NCBI GenBank assembly: GCA_949752735.1
Contig: OX457037.1
Coordinates: forward strand, 36,213,371-36,277,370
Source of the DNA: Lumbricus terrestris
Lineage: Eukaryota; Annelida; Clitellata; Crassiclitellata; Lumbricidae
Length of the DNA stretch: 64,000 nt
Reading direction: 5' to 3'
Below are positions 38,701-44,700 of the stretch, piece by piece (positions within the stretch are counted from its first letter, which is position 1; each line of letters begins with the position of its first letter). Below the pieces are notes generated by a model, which was not told the origin of the DNA, did no database searches, and was given only the letters and a program-made list of their open reading frames with translations. The translations under genes were made by a program, and so were the position numbers.

Positions 38701-40099
38701 TTATATTTATAGGTTGGAACAAGGCAATCTAACATGGTACTCAGAGCCTGGGTGAAAATTTGCATTTTGATTCAGCTGGGACAGTTTCAGTGCAAGATCT
38801 TGTTGTCGGGTCTCGCTTTTAGAGGAGTTCACTATGTGACACGGAAATATAACTAACTGTCACATGGCAAATTAAGGTTTATTACTGGTATATGTCTATT
38901 GTATAAGGGCAGAGAGAGGGAGCCAGTGAAGTTGTTCAGTCATGAATGTAGAAATGAGGGACAATCAAGGAAGACTGGCTTTCAGTTTATCAGTAGCATA
39001 GAGCACAGACTATATAGAAAAGGTAGACAAAGGTAATTGCAATGGGAAGAGAATTACAGCAGTCTATCTGAGAACAGACAATTGCGTGTACAATTGCAGC
39101 AAAGGTCAAAGATGAAACAAACCTGTGAATGGTTTTGAGACGTCTTAGCTGCAAGCAGGATGAATGAGTAAGCTTCGAAATGCGTTCAGTAAAGGTAAGA
39201 CAACTATGGTACCTAGTGTTATGCAAGTTTATCTTTGGCACAGCTTACAGTTACCACTTGAGTTATAGATCATTTTAGTTCCCATATGAAGTTGAAGGCA
39301 ATTGGACAATGTCCAAGCATTAGTGCAATAATATTATCCTAAGCATGAAGATGAGTCAAACATTCTAACAATGTATATTTTAACAGTTAAATTTAAAAAA
39401 CACACACAAAATGTCTTACTAAAAACATAAAAGTAACTGCTTGCAACCAGTTCCGGGTTGGATTCACCCGGATAGATGCATTGGTACAATCCAGTATCTA
39501 AGTACATCAACTCGGTCACTGTCAGGATACTCTCATACTTGGTTGAGTTGTCCACCTGCTGGCTGGTAATGACTGTTCTTGGCTGCAGTGAAAAGAACAA
39601 ACAGGATGTGACATGTTAAATCACAATTATAGTCCACGTTTCCTCTTCCCCGTCAATACCAACTTTACTAAGATCACAATCGCTATAATCATCGTAAAAT
39701 TTGAAGGGTCCAAGATCAACAGCATCTCTCTGGAAAGTTTGTGCATCAAGTGGAATTTCATGGCTGATAGAAAAGAGATCAGGACATGTGCATGCAATAC
39801 AGAAAAGATATGGTAAGCCAACACGACAGAATTCAGGACAGGTAAAGCTCTGACACTACTAAATTGCTATCCAGGAACTAAAACCTGTGCACTGCAAGTC
39901 AACCTTCTTAAGTTTTCTTAACAATCACAAGCAGGACAATTAAGATTATACAGCCTATAATTTCATCCCTTGCTTCAATATAGGCCTATACGGTAGGCCT
40001 ACCTTCTTAAAAGCCAATGCAAGCAAGTAAGAGAGATCTTCGACTTGAATCATGCAAAAATTGTGAATATAATACATATAATTTATATAATAATTATTA

Positions 40100-40144
<45 letters not shown>

Positions 40145-41021
40145 CTTATTTTATGGTTCTGTGCGTGCGTGTGTAAACATACAGTATAATAGACAAGTGT
40201 AATCCGGTGAAAATTCCGAGCTTAGCCTAAAACTATGCTGCTTGGGCTTCAAAATATCTGCCAATTTCACAGGCAATTGGTTTGCAACTCATGTGCAAAA
40301 TTAAATTGATAGGCTAAACAGGACCAGAGGGTTGAACATCTGGAAATGTACTGGACGCCTTGCATGCATGCAGTCTTAGGCTCAGTGACCCTGCGTTGTT
40401 GAGGCCATACCTCACATGAATTAATGAAAGATATGCTTTATATTATGCAAGCGCTTTAGATCCTACACGTTTAATAGGTGTAGCCTGGATTCATGAAATA
40501 CAGCACATGCAGAACATCTGATAAACTGTTATCTGTTGATGAGCAGTTAAATTTCACTTAAATTGAATCAATTATGTAGTCACCTGCAATTAAATGATAA
40601 AAATTATCGAACGAGTGCAGTCTGAGGCACGATCAGTAGTGCGCGTGCAACTGAACAAAATATTAATGCAAGCGTGTCATAAACAAAAGGAAATGGATAG
40701 AAGCCGAAATGCGACTCGCACGTATTAACTATTAAGTGGACGTGCGAGGTTGAAGTCAAGCCCGCATTTGACCCAAAATTATCTTTGGGGTCCTGTTAAT
40801 GTAATTTCAGTTGATATTAATTAATGTTTAGCAGGAACAGGAAACGCCGGCGTTCGATGCAGGAAGTGTGTGATCTTCCAGTTAACAGACAGATCCGCCA
40901 TGAAATTCAACTCGGTTGTAAATAAAATTATGGAAGTAGACTCAATCTAATGACTTCTGTAGCGCCTTTCACGTGATGCAAATAAAAACACAATCCCTGG
41001 AGAAGTCATTTTTAAATCCGA

Positions 41022-41067
<46 letters not shown>

Positions 41068-41287
41068 TTAGAACGGAATACCCATTATAGGCCTAGGCCC
41101 ACAGGTCCTTTCTAGGAATCATAACAGTTCTGCTGCTGCTACACTATTATCACAGTATACGTAGACCTAGGTCTAGGTGGTGGTGGTGGTGGTGGTGGTG
41201 GTGGTGGTGGTGGTGGTGGTGGTGGTGGTGGTGGTGGTGGTGGTGGTGGTGGTGGTGGTGGTGGTGGTGGTGGTGGTGGTGGAAACC

Positions 41288-41374
<87 letters not shown>

Positions 41375-41707
41375 CATGATCATGATCATGATGACGACGA
41401 CGATAAACATGATGCTGCTGATGCTGCTAATGCTGCTACTGATGATGATGAGTTGAATGACTCTTGAATGCAAGTGCTTTCATGCCACCCTGTGATGAGA
41501 ATCAGTTTTACAAAATTAGGAAATTACACATTTTGGGTGGGTTGAACCCATAAACCCGCTAAATACGACATGCCCCAGTAATACATTGTATACATTGAGA
41601 ATGGACATTCAAGCATTGTTTGAGGACTTATTGTAGCATGTTATTCATAGTGTAGATTAAGAATGGACACCATTTTCAGGCATTGTTTGAGGACACATTG
41701 TAGTATG

Positions 41708-41759
<52 letters not shown>

Positions 41760-44700
41760 TTTAAAGTTCAAACTGACACTTGTATTAATATCTGATGAGT
41801 CTAGGGTGACCCTGCATAGCGGAACCTTATGTTCCTTTGGGTTTACCCATTGACGCCAACTGCACATGAATGTATAATCTGTTGATTACATGTATCATGG
41901 TTTTGGTAATCAATAAAATATATTGATTGATTGATTGATTGAATTTTCCATATCCGTATAGTGACATGCAGCATAATTATATTGCTTATAAAATTAAGTA
42001 GGCTATAAACTTGTTATAGGCTTAACGCTTTACTTTAATTGTAATGGCAAAGATGAAACCTGTTTCTTTTCAATTAAAATTCTTATTTTGTTATCCCAGG
42101 TCTTAGTTTGGGACTGTATAAAACGACTTCTTGAAATTTCCATGACTTAATAGCAAACATGAGCTTGAAACGTGCTCTCGTTGATGTCAACAGCTAAAAA
42201 TGCGTTGGCTTCCTGGGCGGAACCACAGACCCCGCTCCGAAGCTTACGACGTTTCCCAGTGGCGGCGCCAGGATTTTTTCTGACGACCTTTTTTTTAGTC
42301 ATCGACCGAAATCTCATGAAAATTTTCCATTTTCGCCGCCAAAATTTCTGACGACCTTTTTTTTTTAGTCGTCAGCCCAAAATCGTGGATATTTCACTGT
42401 AAAAAATTTCGGATGGCCCTTTTTTTAGGGGGGGGGCTGAGCCTCTTGTAGGGGGCCTAGCCCCCCCCCAGCCCCCTAGCGCCGCCACTGACGTTTCCAC
42501 CAAATCCATAGACGACACCGTAAAGGTTTCGTGCCTTCGGCATACACAGAAGCAAGTGGCGGAGCTAGGAAGGGGGCTAGGGAGGGTTAAGTCCCCTTAT
42601 AAAAGGCAACCAGGTGGTTATAAGCTCCCTAAAAAAGGCTATCCGGTCTTTGCGACACGTAAAACTGAAATATCTCCACGATTTTCGACCGAATGACTAA
42701 AAAAGTCCTCAGAAATTTTAACGGATGAAAATGTCGAAATTTCCATGAGATTTCGGCCGCATGACTAGAAAAAAGGTCGTCAGAAATTTTGGCGGGTGAA
42801 AATGAAAAAATTCATTCAGCCCCCCCCCCCAAAAAAAAACAACTGAAATCCTGACGCCGCCACTGGCAAACGCGCGTCTAAGGCGCTTGCAACATGACCA
42901 CCTTAAAGGAAAATGCTTTAGTTCGGCTCCTCGGGGAGAGGAAGGCTTAGGCCTATGCTCTATAGGGGTTTAGCCCCCTGCCCCTGGAGCCTGAAATCCT
43001 GGCGCCGCCACAGACTGTAATTGGGAAAGATGCAACAAAGCGCTTCAAAAAGGCTTGATAGGATATAGCCTACCTTGTTCTGAATACGTAGCCTATTTAC
43101 AAAGGCTTGATAGGCTACCCTGTTCTTAACTCCGACACTGTTCGCACGATGAAAATGTCAGTCCCAAACCTAGATAAAGGAGGATGGAAGATGGCACTAA
43201 TCAGCTTAGAAGCAAAGGTGCACATAACTGACTACAATGCTAAGAGAGTTATGCACCTTTGCTTCTAAGCCCTCGCTATGACAGTGTGTCAGTGTCTGCG
43301 TCTCCCGTTCAATTACTATTCGAGAGAAGTCCACTGCTGACCAGCTGCTGGTCACGGTCATCTAAATAGTAGGTTGTGAGCTGGTCGACGGCTTATAGAG
43401 GTAAAGCCCGCACACAGGCCCTACACGAATGAGGGATAATGAGGGCGAATGAGGATCATCTATCGAAAGTTGGCCGCACTGACAACACGACGCAACTGAC
43501 ACGCACCTACTGCAGTCTCTTCTCCCACGATGTAGCCGCATATATATATATTATATATATATATATATATATAAATCAAATCATATACACTGTCTTGTCA
43601 TGGACCATGCATCTAGGGTACGTCGTGCATGTAAAGCGGTTACTACAGGCGACGGCGCCTGTAATTCGGCGTCACAGACCAGCTTATAGGTGTGGGTGGG
43701 TGACAGGCAGGTGACATGTAGCGAATGGCTTGCCGCCGACACCATCATGACAGTCTTTATATGGCCTCCATAAGTGTAACTCGACCATCATCCTAATTAT
43801 CATCATCACCTGCTGCTACTGCTGCTGAGACGATAGACAATAATGACGCTTCTTTAATTGTTGACTCTATGCGAGACGACAATAGTGTCTAGGCCTAAGC
43901 TTATACTCGTGTAGACTGCAGTAAATCCTCTCATCTGCCATGAGCGTAGACCTATTATCTGAAATGGTAAATAGAAACCATCTAGGCCTACGTACGTTTG
44001 GCAAACAATGCAACTCTCATAAAATTGACATTGGCCTACCGCGTGGTTAAAATTTTCGGTCTTCGAGCAGGGAGAAATTTTCGTCTTGGTCGTTGAAAAA
44101 TCTGATGGCCTTTTTTTTAATCATTTGTCTCCAATTTCCAAGAAAAGCTACCATTTTATCCGTCAAAAAGTTGATGACTTTTTTTTAGTCATTTGTCTCC
44201 ATTTCACCAGAAAAAGATACCCATCGTCAACTTTCCGAGCCAGAATAGCTGGTCAAAAATAATGAAATTTCTAAATGGGAGCCATGGTCGGATTGCCCCC
44301 CCCTGGATCCGCCCCTGGTTTCTCTACCAGTTTTTTTGTTACGATCTTTTATCCACTACTCATTCCTCCCAACCGCCATCTTCTTTTCGCCCAGCTATCG
44401 CGCGTGCATGCAGTTACTCATAATTATTATTTTGGTCCATTATAATATTCTATCGTAATAATCCTTCAACCGTCCATCCCCCGCCTTTCCTCCTTTCATT
44501 TCGTGCGTCTGCGCCTATCCACCCGTCCCTTCCTTAATTTCTTCATGTCCTTCTCTAGTCCGTCCGTTCGTTCGTCCGTCCGTCCGTCCTTTAGTTTGTC
44601 CGTTAGTCCTTCGGCTAGTCCTTTCGTCCGTCTGTCCGTCCTTTAGTTTGTCCGTCCCTCCTTTGGTTCGTCCTTTCGTCCGTCTGTCCGTCCTTTAGTT

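Noticed and set aside
39334..39600. Treating the kinase gene as PDGFR/KIT
   Set aside because: Six Ig domains, a short kinase insert, YQTMLNCW and exon-by-exon alignment to KDR/FLT1 favour VEGFR over the five-Ig class III receptors.
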